Of a DNA stretch of 64,000 nucleotides, positions 32,344 through 44,752 are shown one piece after another. This DNA is from Venturia oleaginea (taxonomy: Eukaryota; Ascomycota; Dothideomycetes; Venturiales; Venturiaceae): the NCBI GenBank assembly GCA_013176395.1, contig JABMLP010000019.1:992001-1056000 (forward strand), written 5' to 3'. Numbering within the stretch: the first letter of the stretch is position 1; the number at the start of each line of letters is the position of its first letter. Made by a program: the position numbers and the translations under genes. Below the pieces are notes generated by a model that searched no databases, had not been told where the DNA came from, and saw nothing but the letters and a program-made list of their open reading frames with translations.

Positions 32344-35300
32344 ATGAACCATGAGCAAACATCAAGGAGGCCTCTTCCCCGGTCACACTCCAATTTCGCG
32401 GCTCGGACCGCTACGGATGCTGAGGATCAACTGGGCAGAAGATGGTCCGCCTTCAAGAACACTCCGTCTCCACGAGATGAAGGACAGTCTACAGGCTTCT
32501 TTCAACGATTTTTCCAACGCGAAAACTCCCATGAGCGCCATAACTCTCCGTCGCGCAGGAGTCCACGCCATCGGTCATCTTCAAAAGAGCCATTACTCGA
32601 CAAACACAGACACAGTCGAGATGTCAAGCCTCGACTGAAATCCACTGTAAATCAGAATGGCCCAGCGGCTGCCAAATTGGGCACATTTGCTGGTGTTTTC
32701 GTTCCCACTACGCTGAACGTGTTGAGTATTCTCATGTTCCTGCGTTTTGGCTTCGTTCTTGGGCAGAGTGGTGTTGTTGGGATGATGGGAATGCTCATTG
32801 CTTGCTATGCTATCAACTTGTTGACAACCATGTCCATTTCTGCCATCGCCACTAATGGAACCGTGCGTGGTGGCGGCGCCTACTATCTGCTCTCGCGAAG
32901 TCTGGGGCCTGAGTTTGGGGGTTCTATTGGCATGGTCTTCTATCTTGGATGTGTCTTCAACACCGGAATGAACGCGGTTGGCTTGATAGATTGTCTGAGA
33001 TACAACTTTGGCGCGACAAGCGGAGGTTGGTCTCAATGGCTTCCGGATGGATTTTGGTTTAATTATCTTTGGGCTACCGTAGTCTTGGTCTTCTGCACAG
33101 CTGTATGTCTTGCTGGCTCAGGTCTGTTTGCGAGAGCAAGCAATGGCTTATTGGTCATTCTGTTGATCGCCACCTTCAGCATTCCCATCTCGACCATCTT
33201 TATGAGCCCCTTCGAAAGTAAACGCCTTGGAATCGAGTACACAGGTCCCAGCATGGAGACATTCAAGGGCAACTTGTTGCCTCAGTTTACTAAAGGCGCC
33301 GACGGTTCTCAGTTGAAGGGTCGGGAGACCTGGCAAGATCTTTTCGGCATCCTTTTCCCTGCCACGGGCGGAATCTTTGCGTATGTTGACTCCCTTAGAC
33401 CACCCTGCCTCTCCCTTACTGACATCTGATATAGCGGCGCGAGTATGTCTGGCGACTTGAAACACCCGAGCAAAGCCATACCGAAGGGAACGCTCTACGG
33501 GCTTCTTATGACCTTCTTCTCCTACACCATCGTAATCCTAGCCATGGGTGCTACCATCACCAGAACTTCATTCTACCACAACGTCAACGTTATCCAAGAT
33601 GTAAGTGGCGCTTCTCGACTCTGATAATGATAGAAGCTGAGTCAATAAAGGTCAATGTTTCCGGCGTCGTCGTATTATTGGGAGAAATCGCTACATCTCT
33701 CTTCTCGTCCTTGATGGGCGTCATCGGCTCAGCAAAACTACTCCAGGCCCTGGCTCGCGACAAATTGATACCAGGGCTTTCGATTTTCGGTCAAGGCACC
33801 AAGAATGGCGACGAGCCCACCTACGCCATCATTGTGACTTACGCGGTGGCTCAACTCACGATGCTTGCGGATATCAATCGAATCGCCTCTTTTGTCACCA
33901 TGACTTACCTTCTCACTTTCATCATCACCAACCTGGCTTGCTTTCTTCTCACGATTGGATCGGCTCCGAACTTCAGACCATCATTCCATTTCTTCAACTG
34001 GCAAACGGCATTTTTCGGGACCTTGGTTAGCGCCGCCGTGATGTTCTTCGTCGATCGTCTTTACGCGGCTATGTCTGTGGGTATTATGGCGTTCATTTTC
34101 CTGCTTATCCATTACACCACACCCCCAAAGTCCTGGGGTGATGTCTCGCAGAGTCTCATCTACCACCAGGTCAGGAAGTATTTGCTCAGACTTCGATCGG
34201 ACCACATCAAATTCTGGAGACCCTCGGTTCTTTTGTTGGTCAATGACCCTCGCCGGCAATACAAGCTGATTCAATTCTGCAACTCGTTGAAGAAGGGCGG
34301 CCTATTCATTCTAGGCCATGTCATTGTCACACAAGACTTCTCCGGCTCTGTGGCAGAAGCAAAGCAACAACAAAGTAATTGGCAGAAGTACATCGACTTT
34401 TCCAAAATCAAGGCCTTTATCAACATCTCGATCAGCCCTGCTGTGGAATGGGGTGCAAGAAATGTTGTCTTAGGTGCTGGACTTGGTGGCATGCGGCCGA
34501 ACATCGTCGTCATGGGATTCTTCAACCTCAATGATCTTCGACATAGCCAGACATTGGTGGACATCCCATCCCCTCAACCTTCCCGCCCCGCAAGTGTGAG
34601 GTCCGTGGAAATGAAAGGCCCAAAAGACCCGAAGATTACAAAATTGAAAGATCCAAAAAAGCGTGTTCAGAAAGACCTAGAAACGTTGAGAGGAAAATTG
34701 CCGACCGACATCAACAGACCCGAAGGAGCCATTGGTGCCTGCAGCTATATGACCGTGCTAGAAGACATGGTGCTACGTTTGCAGATCAATGTTGCGATTG
34801 GCAAGGGTTTTCAAGAACTTGAACTGCCATCACCGAAGCCCACAAAAGCAGAGAGAGCACTTTCTTGGCTCGGATGGAAAGAAATTGACGAAAACGACAA
34901 CACCAAGAAGTACATCGATCTATGTATGTCCGCGTTCCCCTATACTTGTACACTGGCTAACAATCTGCAGGGCCAATACAGATGTCAGCCGAGATATGCG
35001 CAGATGGCGGGGATGGCAGCGAGAACAACAAAGCCATGCTGACAAGCAACTTCGATACGTATACTTTGATTCTGCAGCTTGGCTGTATTCTCGATACTGT
35101 CCCGTCGTGGAAACGAGCCTTCAAAATCCGCGTCTGCGTTTTCGTGGAGTACGAATCGGATGTAGAGGAGGAACGAGGTCGTGTCACATCCCTACTCAAC
35201 AACCTGCGTATCCAAGCTGATGTTCTCGTATTCTGGCTAGCTTCTGGCTCTTTGATGACCTACGAAGTTATCGTTAATGGGAAGAGAGGGAACGAGTATG

Positions 35301-36496
35301 CCCAAGCTATGAGCGACGTGAACGAGACCCTCGAAGACGAAGAATGGTGGGACGATGTCGAAAAGCTTCGAGGGATGAAAGGCAAGCTAAGCGCAGTCGA
35401 AGAGTTGGCGGAGATGGAAAACATTCTCGATTCAACTGCGAGCTGGCCTACTTCTTCATACCAACATGGCCGACAAGTGGAGTCCAACGTCATCAAGTTT
35501 GAGGGTCTTCGCAAGATGATGCGGAAAGCCAAACGACGTGCTTCTGTCAGTACCCAGTTCCGCGTATCCATGAAGGCCAATTCTTCTACGTTAGATCCTA
35601 ATCTGATTCTGAGCCATCCTGCCTATGATAGCGCCAGCGAGTCTGCATCGAGCTCAGACGAGGCCGACAGCGACGACTCTGCTGTTAGTGAGGCAGATGC
35701 GGACGATTACAAATCGGACAAGGAAATACCCAAAAGTCCCATCAAGCGGAGCAAGAGTGTTGGAGACAGTCTACGCCCTCTTTTCCTGCGTGACAAACTC
35801 GGGAAGGCATCGAGTAGTCGTCCTGTAACACCCGGGATGACCCCGCCACTTCTGCCCACCACCAATACAAAGGACACCGCCGTCCCAGAAAGGCCACTTA
35901 GCGACACGACTACCAAACCACCAGCTCCTCGCCGAGAGGTAAAAACCGAAGCATCAAGTCCACGAATTGAACCCAAAAGACCCTCCAACTTCCGCCAACA
36001 ATCCTTCCCACGCTTCACCTCGCGCCCCGTCCCAGCCACCAAAGTCGCAACAGAAGAAAACGAGCTAGGAGGCCGCTCAATAATGTTTGCAGAAGGCAAC
36101 AGCCCACCAGTGAAAGGCGGTCCCAAGCAATCCATCTACGCACCATCGCCCTCCTGCCCAACACCAGCCGTGTCCGATCTTTCCTCGGCCTCTTCCTCCA
36201 ATCCCACGCCTCAAAGCGGAATCCCAGCCTCTGGGTTTCCAGCCCTCGGTGCGATTCCATTGACCTTCAATGACCTCCCCTGCCGCGCTCAACATCTCAT
36301 CCTCAACGAACTCATCAATCAACATTCTTCTGAGACATGCACCTTGATGACGACGCTTCCGTCACCGGTCTTGGGAACGTGTGAGAGCGAGGTGGAGAGT
36401 GTAAGGTATCTGAGTGATTTGGAGGTGCTCTGTCAGGGATTGCCGCCGGTACTGTTGGTACACAGTAACAGCATCACGGTGACGACGAATTTGTGA
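32344..36496 (+). CDS. VHC1: Cation-chloride cotransporter, SLC12 family (yeast Vhc1-like)
   Basis: Four exons (32344-33380, 33435-33600, 33651-34923, 34971-36496) encode about 1333 residues. After a basic, Ser/Arg-rich N-terminus, the membrane core starts with KLGTFAGVFVPTTLNVLSILMFLRFGFVLG, the SLC12 first-helix signature, then SISAIATNGTVRGGGAYYLLSRSLG, and GSAKLLQALARDKLIPGLSIFG. The C-terminal cytosolic part has VLLLVNDPRRQYKLIQFCNSLKKGG and QLGCILDTVPSWKRAFKIRVCVFVE, typical of K-Cl cotransporters. A long Ser/Pro-rich insert (roughly residues 1020-1250) precedes a final conserved block FNDLPCRAQHLILNELINQHS and VLLVHSNSITVTTNL. In yeast Vhc1 is vacuolar and moves K+ and Cl-. The first ATG in frame, at 32344, was taken as start. 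Introns are 54, 50 and 47 nt. Confidence 0.9.
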
Positions 36497-37442
36497 AATG
36501 CATGACAGGGGAGGATGCGGAGTAGAACGTACACGTTGAGAGTGTGCATGTTGAAGGCGGGCTTCGCATGGTAACAAGGAAGAAAGAACTTACGAGAGCC
36601 GACATTAGCGATGGAAAATGGTTCGTTCGATTTGGTTTAGATTGTGCATTTGACAACATGTTGTTGCATACGAGGACGGGCAAGGCGTTGAGGTTTTTGT
36701 TTCTGGGAAAAGCTGAGATTTATGATTTTTAGATCCCTCGTCATGAAACGTTGCGTATAGATTTATCACAGCGTCCTGCTACTCCCGCGACAGGCGATCA
36801 ATTCACCATTTCTGGCTAACGATTGCCTATGATATATAAAGCTTCCAAGTGAGGAGGTCGACATGGATTAAATAAATTGAGCAATTTAACCCCCACATAT
36901 TGTCCAAGGCGGGCGGGGCGGACACTACATTTACCACCCCAATCCTTTTACATCTACCCCCGCCTACATTATAGAAGAAAGGCCCCGTCATCTTCAGGGC
37001 TTACCCACTCACAAAAGACGGAATCTTCCTAGCCAGGCGGTCAATACAAATCGAATTCTTAACCCCCTAGTACCTGAATCTAGAGTGATGAGCGAGGTAT
37101 CTTTACTATTGTATGCTACCGATCTAGATAGATAGCGTCTCGCTGTGATATTTGAACGCTCGGAATTGGTAGGGGCTCGGGGTGGATAGTATCTGCCTTG
37201 TCGTCGAAATCTTATCGCTGGTTATCTCGAGGGACCAATACTGCGAAAGAGATGGTGTACGTAGTTTCGGATACTGTGTTGTCAGAGGGGCACTGAATTG
37301 ATCAATGTGCCTTCGTGATCGAGATGTCGATGAACTCAAGCAGTTGCAACCATACCCGTCGTTTGAAAAGCCCCTCGTAACCACACAAACCCATAGCCAA
37401 GATGAGATGCATCCCGTACCACAAAACCCTCCACATCCTCAC
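36497..37442. other. Convergent intergenic region between VHC1 and the GT90 gene
   Basis: About 950 bases between two convergent genes, carrying 3' flanks. It is A+T-rich around 36720-36900, with a C-rich patch at 36890-36990. No gene recognised. Confidence 0.4.
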
Positions 37443-40400
37443 TCAAATCGAGAAACCCAACCCATCCCGATTATCATCCGTCAACCGCCCCCACTCCAAA
37501 AGCAACCTCCAAAAATACAACTCCATATCCTCCTTCCTCAACACCTTCCCAGCCCACTCCTTTCCATCCCTAGCGATCTTCTCCCCCTCCACCATATGAA
37601 CACCCACCCTCCCCTTGACAACCTTGCCATACAACTTCCCGCCCACCAATTCCGAGGGCACACTCGCACTCTCCACGCCAGTAAAATAAGCAAGCGTGCT
37701 CCATAAACCGTGCAGTCGGAGATCCTGCGGGACGAAATGTTTCCAAGCCGTGAGACGGGAATCGTACCACTCGCGAAACAGCGCCGTCTTGAAAGGGAGA
37801 GAGTTGGATTGCAGGAAGGGGAGGAAACGGCCGGAGAATCCTGCGCCGTCGAGGTCGAAGAGGTATCGGTATTTCCAATGGGCTTGGAAGTCTGTTGCGC
37901 CGTCGAAGGGGAACTCTGAGAATTGTTGGTCGCAGTCGATTCCCCCGCACCTATCTACTTTGTCGACAAAGGATATGTTGGTGCTCAGTCCGAGGTCTGG
38001 TATCGAGGCGGCGGGGACGAGTGAGTATTGGTAATTTCGGCCTAATGGTAGTAATATGGTAGCGCCTTTGTGATCGGCATGTGTGAGGTTGTTCGTCATG
38101 TGTACGAGACGTTGACGCGTCATTCCTCGCCAGACGTGGTTTCCGCGGGAAACACCTTCACTTGTAGCGCCTCTCCAGAACAAGGTGTTTTCTTTCGAAG
38201 CAAAGTGTGGATCTGGATATTTTTCCGAGGGCTCGTACTTGACTTTGTCTCGGTAGTTCCATGCAGAAGGATAGAGGATATCGTGGTAGCCATGTGGTTT
38301 CGATTGCGAGAACACGGGCATAAGTTTGTTCGATGTCTTGAAAGCCGCTGGAGAGAGATAGAACCCATGTAGATGAGCGAGGTCGGGTTGGTGACACACG
38401 TCTGCTGCGAGGAACCAATCTGACACGAATAGACGATCTCCGGAATGAGGCTTGATGCAGTCAAGACAGAGATGTGAGGAAGGAGATCTGCTGAACTTGG
38501 TGCGGCGAGCGGGTGATTCAGGATCGCAAGCGACGGAGCCATACTTCTCGAATGAATTCAAATGAGACGATTCCACGAAGACGCTCTCGACATTGCCCAC
38601 GTCTGTGACTGGCCGCCAACCTTGGCTGCGATTGCTTGACCATGTGTCAGATCCTGAGAGTTTGACTTTCCGCGATTTCTCCATCAAAAGCGACATCTCA
38701 GCATATGGTACCGCCACCCTCGATTCGTCGTTGAGGTTGAACGCTAGATCCATGTCGGGGAGATGTCGTACGAATGAGTTGATGAGAGCTTCGACACCCT
38801 CTACCATCCACTTGTGAGTTGGCTGCATATTATCTTGAATCCTTGCGGAGCCATTGCGAATGCTGATGCCAGCTATCCAGTTTTCAGGATTTGACACCAT
38901 TTCCCACGTCTGTCTTCGTAGAATTGCTGGAGAAACGGTACGGAAAGGTAGCAGGTCATGGTGGATTTGGTCGAACTCGTCGATGACGGTTGCTGAGGTA
39001 TTCATAGCGTACTCGTACCAGACATCAAACCCTGGCGGTGGCCGCATGCTGTACCGTCGTTTGTATTCCACCACGGCGTCTTGAAGCGAGTTTCCTGTTC
39101 TGACACGCTGCTTGTAGATTTCGTGCTGTCTGCTTGCTCGCTCTATCAGAGCATCAATGGGATGACTTTTCACGATAGGAGAGCTCGACCAACAAGGATA
39201 TGTGGCGACCAACAGGAAAATCAACATGACAACGTGCCGTCGAAGTGAATGCTGTTTTTCCAGGTGAAGATACTGTCGAGAGAATTCGAATGTACGCCAT
39301 CCCAGGTAGACCAATGCGAAAGACAAGATGGCAGCGCCAGGAGAGACGAGTGGGAAAGGCGTACGATAGGTCCAGACAAACTGCAAACTGGGGATGATGA
39401 CGGCAATTGCAGTAAAAGAAATCGAAGTGTAGATAAACCCGTAATGGAGCGCCTAAGAAAGTTAATGCACGTCCATTCAAACGGAATACACCACTCACTG
39501 AGACAAGCGCGGTGATATACAGCAGCGAAAGCGAAAGTGCTAGCGTGAACTGCAAGCGAAGAAAAGACACACTGAAAATGACATGGAATGGAAGTCGTTC
39601 AAGAAATTCATCTGGTCTGGCTAGGCGTGAAATGATGCCGATTGCAAGCCAGATTGTGGCCGTAACAATGAGTATCGACGCCCATGTGTTGCTCCCACGT
39701 AGACATTTCGGTAGGGATGCCTGAGTGTAACGCGTGCTCAGTTCAAAAGCCGTGTATAGCAACAGAATATCAAGGGAAGTAGCTGCATGGCCGAGCCAGT
39801 TCTCTTTGGCAGAAAGTGGACATATGTAGGTAGAAACGGTTGCATCTCGGAGTCGAAGCAAAAGCCAACACCCAAGCGAAAGAAGAAAGGCTGAAGGAAG
39901 AAAGCGTAAGTGGTCGACTAGTGGAAATGTTGACAATTTTCCAGCCCACCACTTCAACGCTAGATGCACGCCGGCATCGGTGGAGGAAATGCTGAGTGGA
40001 AGAAAGACCTGAGATGATCAGTGGGCAGAAGGACAGGCATGCCTCCAAGTCAACTTACGTCCAAACTGTTAACGATACATTCCGGGATTTTGTTCAATCT
40101 TCTATAGAGCTCTACACGCGCGGTCAACATCAATGCGGCCAAGAGCATGAGCAGAAGGCAGGCGTAAGAGCTGGCCTTGGGATTTCTGACATGAGCAGTG
40201 GATGGGCGCTGTTGCAGAGGTAAGACTGGCAACTTCTCGTTGTCGCTTCCGTAAGCCGTGAACAGATTCGGAAAACATGTCGGCAGTCCTAGCAGCAGGA
40301 GAGCTGTCGTGGCGAAAGAAATAACGACTGTATGTACCGGGGGGTCTTATCGCAGTGTTCAGTATTCATTCACAAGGTCGGTGTGGCTGATGGCACTTAC

Positions 40401-40535
40401 AATACGGGACAAAGTCGAAGAAGGAAATGGTGTTTAGATAGGCGCCAATGACAGCAAGTCTACCATGGTTAGCCGCGGGCGATTGAGGACGGAAGACTAG
40501 AAGTCGTCTTACGTAAGGACGAGCTTGATCAGCAT
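37443..40535 (-). CDS. Glycosyltransferase family 90 (CAP10-domain) multi-pass membrane protein
   Basis: Five minus-strand exons (40535-40513, 40459-40401, 40327-40059, 40008-39499, 39452-37443) give about 956 residues. The N-terminal 350 residues are strongly hydrophobic with about eight to ten membrane segments (FVISFATTALLLLGLPTCF, SYACLLLMLLAALML and others). The C-terminal CAP10 domain shows LFWRGATSEGVSRGNHVWRG and the acceptor-site block KYRYLFDLDGAGFSGRFLPF, then LPFKTALFREWYDSRLTAWKHFVP. GT90 enzymes include the Cryptococcus beta-xylosyltransferase family acting in the secretory pathway on glycans. The first exon (23 nt, MLIKLVL) is tentative: the same frame stays open upstream and passes into a 7-bp minisatellite at about 40640, so translation might begin further upstream. 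Confidence 0.82.
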
Positions 40536-40643
40536 CTTGTCGATTTCGCCATAGAGAGGGCGACGGTAGTGCTTGTGCTTGTCAATAGTAGAGTCATGGG
40601 TGTAGCGCTTGCGCGTGGAGAAGCGAAGGTGTAGGGACGTTGA

Positions 40644-40868
40644 TCTGTTGGCTGTTGATCTGTTGGCTGTTGGCTCTGTTGGTTGTTGGCTGTTGGCTGT
40701 TGGCTGTTGGCTGTTGGCTGTTGGCTGATGGCTCTGTTGGTTGTTGGTTGTTGGCTGTTGGCTGTTGGCTGTTGGCTGTTGGCTGTTGGCTGTTGGCTGT
40801 TGGCTGTTGGCTGTTGGCTGTTGGCTGTTGGCTGTTGGCTGTTGGCTCTGTTGGCTGTTGGCTGTTGG
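40644..40868. repeat. 7-bp minisatellite (GTTGGCT)n at the 5' end of the GT90 gene
   Basis: About 30 near-perfect tandem copies of GTTGGCT with a few variants (GTTGGTT, GTTGATC, GATGGCT). Because seven is not a multiple of three, every frame of the minus strand is open and reads a repeated ANSQQPT heptapeptide. It starts about 110 bases beyond the proposed GT90 start codon. Length is likely polymorphic. Confidence 0.9.
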
Positions 40869-40961
40869 CCCTGTGTAGCGTTGGCACTGTGTAGCGTTGG
40901 CACTGTGTAGCGTTGGCCCTGTGTAGCGTTGGCACTGTGTAGCGTTGGCCCTGTGTAGCGT
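40869..40961. repeat. 16-bp tandem repeat CTGTGTAGCGTTGGC(A/C)
   Basis: Six copies of a 16-bp unit directly abut the 7-bp minisatellite. The last base alternates between A and C. The GTTGGC core is shared with the neighbouring 7-mer, which suggests that one array was born from the other. Confidence 0.9.
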
Positions 40962-41004
40962 GATTGTGTCGCCTCAAGGCTCACATTACTTCCTGTACGT
41001 AATA

Positions 41005-41070
41005 GATAACAAGGCAGGTACGAGTAGATAACGAGGCAGGTACGAGTAGATAACCAGGCGGTACGAGTAG
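41005..41070. repeat. 22-bp tandem repeat (GATAACGAGGCAGGTACGAGTA type)
   Basis: Three imperfect copies of about 22 bp, the third shortened by one base. This is the third independent tandem array within 450 bases of the GT90 5' end. Confidence 0.8.
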
Positions 41071-42236
41071 CTCAGAGGAGGCCGCCTCAGCTATCTTCTA
41101 CCATCTTCCACCTTCCGAGAAATTGGACCCTCGTTTCAGGAATTATGAAGGCGAGGTTCGAAAACACTTTGTGTGAGGGAACCCCCACCCTAACCAATTC
41201 AACAGGCTCAAGAGCGAGCTTAGTTAATTACTTTACCTCGAATTGACTTCTATTTCCATAAATCTCTGGGCGTTCCGAACGACCTTCTTACCAGGTGTTT
41301 ATCCAATTCAACATGACTCGAGAGTACTGTACCCTCCTTCTCGGCCGACATGAATTGATCAATCCACCCCCTTAGATATCCACGCATAACTCGTAGCAAG
41401 CCTCGCTGACTGAGCAAAGTATACCTACCCTCAGTTGAGCTTCTCCCATTCGATGGCTCCTGATATTGATCGCACGAACTCCAAGGCCGATGGCGGTATC
41501 CATGGCAGGAACGGCAACTCAAGGAGATAAGGATAATGCAATCAGAAGTCAGATGGCTGCAGAGTGCATCCTGATGGTGTCAAGGTGAGGAGGGAATTTC
41601 GACGTTGAAGTTGTTCTGCGCGGACCCACTGTCTCTTGTCGCTAACCGTTAGGGGGCACGCCCGAAAAGCAATCATCTCTCTGTACCTCACAGCCTCTCC
41701 ATCCGAATCACCCATCTTTTGCCAACCAATATCACGTCAAGTATCTCCTCCAATCATCTCTAGCTTACAACCGAGCTAATTTGATATCACTCATAAAATA
41801 GCGACATTGCAACATTTCTGCCAATCCACTTTCTCAATCCCGCAACAAGTCAATCAATATCGATGCTACATGAATAATTCTATTGCAAGAGGTAGCTTTC
41901 GACCATAGGTTCACACACACCGTCCTACATCGACGGCCTTGGCGTGTCTGACCAGGAGTGCCTGTCTTATATTGTAATATTATATGTGCTTTCATGTGGA
42001 TTTCACAATTTCAAACTACTCATCGATACTACGGTACTCGCATCGTGTTAACATACATAGACAAACGAATGTGTGCCTCCCAACAGACCATGACGCGCTT
42101 ATTGTTTTTCTGATCCATCCAATCATTTCTTTCTCGACGCATATCATATCAAATCGGATACATTCTCCCTCGATAAAACTAAGCCGGGATATATTTTCCA
42201 AGAGTCCGCAACAAAGAGGTCTGATAGACGAAAATT
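41071..42236. other. Intergenic region between GT90 and the DUF6604 remnant
   Basis: About 1.2 kb with no motif-bearing frame. It should include the GT90 promoter if the start lies near 40.5 kb. No tRNA or transposon ends noticed. Confidence 0.4.
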
Positions 42237-44086
42237 TCATCCCATCGGTGCCTGAAATTGTTGCCGCTTTTGCCACTTCTGGAGCGTATTGCTTTCGTCC
42301 CATCCAATGGCACGGACGTCACTGAAAAGATTTGAGACGACGGCGTTCTGAGGCAATTCTCGCGGGTTGGGCAGCATTTTCAGTTTCGTCATCTTTTTGG
42401 TATGTCGTGGATTCGCAGCGAATTTTTTTACTGAAGCTCCTTGCTGTAGACAGAAGCTCTTGAAATAGGCTTCCATGCCCCTGGGCATTGGCATTGCACC
42501 TACCAAGAATTCGAATGGTGCATGCAAGCCATATAGTAGGTCAATATCAGTCCAGCGAGTGGTTTTGGCGAGGAGGTTCTCTTGGTGGACGGCGTTGTAG
42601 ATGTGAGCGGCATACATGATCGAGCCCCAGACGTTGACAAATTTTAGGGCAATATCTCGAAACCGGACCTTGAACGCGAATGAAAGTGAGCCACACAGAA
42701 TAGGGTGATGATACAAGAGATTTCGACGCTTCGTTACAACAACTCCTGGTATGTGGTTTCTGTAGTCGGCAATAAAGTCCCCATGAATGGTAATACTGGC
42801 ATTGTCCAGGAACTTGCGGAGTTGCTCGTCATTCTTCTGCGGCCAGCGAGGATGACGTAGATTCTTGTGAAAGGCAAGAGTGGCGAGGCTGGTGTCATGC
42901 AGGTTAATCAATCCTGTACCCCTTCTACATTTGAAAACCTTCAATTGTACCATTCGTTTTGGGAGCCCGACACAAGATCAATGTCGATGAATCTCTGGCA
43001 ACCTAAAAGGATCGAATCGTCAGAAATTCATCGATATCGAATTTGAGCAGAGGCGTTATTGAAGAGAGGAAATTGATTAACCTACCTGAACGTACTGGCC
43101 ATTGCTCCTCAGATCAAGTAAAGGATGGTGAATCGCGCTGCGAAAGATGTGGTGAATATCGATGAAGCTTTGGACGGCTACCAGAACAGGAAACGTGATA
43201 GTGTTTTCGTTCATGAATAGGCCGAACAGCCTGGTGATCTCATCTTCGCCATGAAAGCCGGTACCTGCCGAGAGACCAGAGGCTCCAATGACGTGGAAAT
43301 CTGCCAACACTAGATTCATGATCGCAGTATACTCTTGGAATTTGTGAAAACCGCATTTGCCGGTTCGACCGTCTGTGGGATCGTAACCGTGATCGTCTGG
43401 CTCGTTTGGCCACGAGAGCTTTTCCAGGTTTCAGCATACCAGCAAGTTTCTGGAGGATAACACACGGAGTAAGGAATGTACCATTTGCAATCTGGTAGGT
43501 GTCGATGTTGAACGGATGCTTTAAGTTGTAGAGAAAATGGGTGTCTTCTTCTTCCACATAGCATCGCGATTCGTAGTAGACAGTGACGATGTCAACTAGC
43601 CGAGCTTTTGGGTTACGCATGCTGAAATTCTCTTTGCAAATGGGCTACAAGGTCAAGAGCATTGTTAGTGGCAACAGCTGCGGTCTCAAGAGACAACTTG
43701 TGATCTAAGTGCAGTCCACGTCTCCTTGATGTAGAGGCGAAATTCGTTGAGATCTTGGATGAAACAGAAAGCTGCTAATTCGTTTTTTAAATCGTCTTCG
43801 AGATTTTCGACCTCGTAATCTTCATCTGTTGGCGGAGGTAAATCACCGGCCTTGTTGGGAGACTTAGATATTTTTGGAGGCGTATTCAAACAGCTGTCAG
43901 AAGACTCCTCGACTTCGAATTTGCGAATAGGTTGTTGATTTAAGCTTCAGCATTATGTCCACACTTTTCAAGACTCGGGTAGCCGTAGTTTTTCGCCGTT
44001 TTTACGAGCCAATTTCCGATGGTGTTCGTGTCAGATTTGTATTGCTGGTAACTGCTATACAGGTATTTCGGCAGTTGAGAAACCAT
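42237..44086 (-). pseudogene. Broken DUF6604-family protein gene
   Basis: Family features are spread over several frames. The N-terminal block MVSQLPKYLYSSYQQYKSD then TIGNWLVKTAKNYGYP (from 44086) is the DUF6604 start. A frame around 43889-43690 gives FCFIQDLNEFRLYIKETW. The family core LETAAVATNNALDLVAHL lies in a second frame, and PKARLVDIVTVYYESRC in a third. Each shift is a single base with no room for an intron. Most of the usual 200-residue segment between the first two blocks is absent. One junction is a normal intron (donor GTATGC after QKLA, acceptor CACAG, giving DGRTGKCGFHKF). The last 238 codons (42953-42237) remain open and family-like (HPILCGSLSFAFKVRFRDIAL, NVWGSIMYAAHIYNAV). 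A stop blocks the frame before them at about 42980. DUF6604 proteins have no known function. It reads as a decaying gene unless the assembly is faulty. Confidence 0.65.
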
Positions 44087-44386
44087 CTGTTTGAACAAAC
44101 GGGTGTGAGATTAGACGTGGCTCGGAAAGACAAAGAAATAGCCGGAGTGCAGGGACATAGCATCCTGGAATGCTTGGTGATTGTACTCTGATGCAGTTTC
44201 TGCTGAATCTTTGCCTTGGACGCCCAGCGAGATATCTGATGAATGATGAAGCAAGAACGAATTGAGATGGACGAGAACAGGACTGAGTTTGGAGTCAGAG
44301 TCAGCTACTTTTTGTGAAGCGATATAAGCTCCGAGGCCACCAAGGGGCTCTGAGAGTCGACTGTTGTAGATGATTGAGGCAGACAT
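44087..44386 (-). other. Unassigned 91-codon frame upstream of the DUF6604 remnant
   Basis: An ATG at 44386 opens MSASIIYNSRLSEPLGGLGA and runs to 44111 without a recognisable motif. It could be a leader exon, a small gene or chance. I cannot support a function. Confidence 0.25.
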
Positions 44387-44752
44387 GGTGCGTAGATGGC
44401 CCGATGATCAATATGGACGGATACTGTGTCTGTACAGCAATCCGCCATACATCAAGCAATGGGATGGAGAGTGTCTCGCGATAATGGTCATGGCCGTGAG
44501 GAGGAAATGTAATGTCAGTTGGCGATGATTACTCAGCGGCACTAGGCCCAAGACAGGTCTAGTGGAGCTTCAAATTCGAAGCAACAGCTGTTCATCAACA
44601 AATTCTTCCCTGTCACGGCCGACGAGTGTGCAGGACAAACCCGGTAATCGTTGGTGCAATTATATACAACCACAATACCATCTCCTTTGTTTTTCTGACT
44701 TTCTCTGCTTCCAACTTCCACTCATCCAATTGTTCAAGACAACTACCTCAAT
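44387..44752. other. ARG4 promoter region
   Basis: About 370 bases ahead of ARG4. The last 80 bases are pyrimidine-rich, as in many fungal leaders. I did not find a convincing TGACTCA (Gcn4/CpcA) site, though ATGATTACTCA at about 44524-44534 is related. Confidence 0.4.

Noticed and set aside
40529..40984. Long minus-strand frames reading (ANSQQPT)n
   Set aside because: They are products of the 7-bp repeat, which opens all frames. No independent evidence of a gene.
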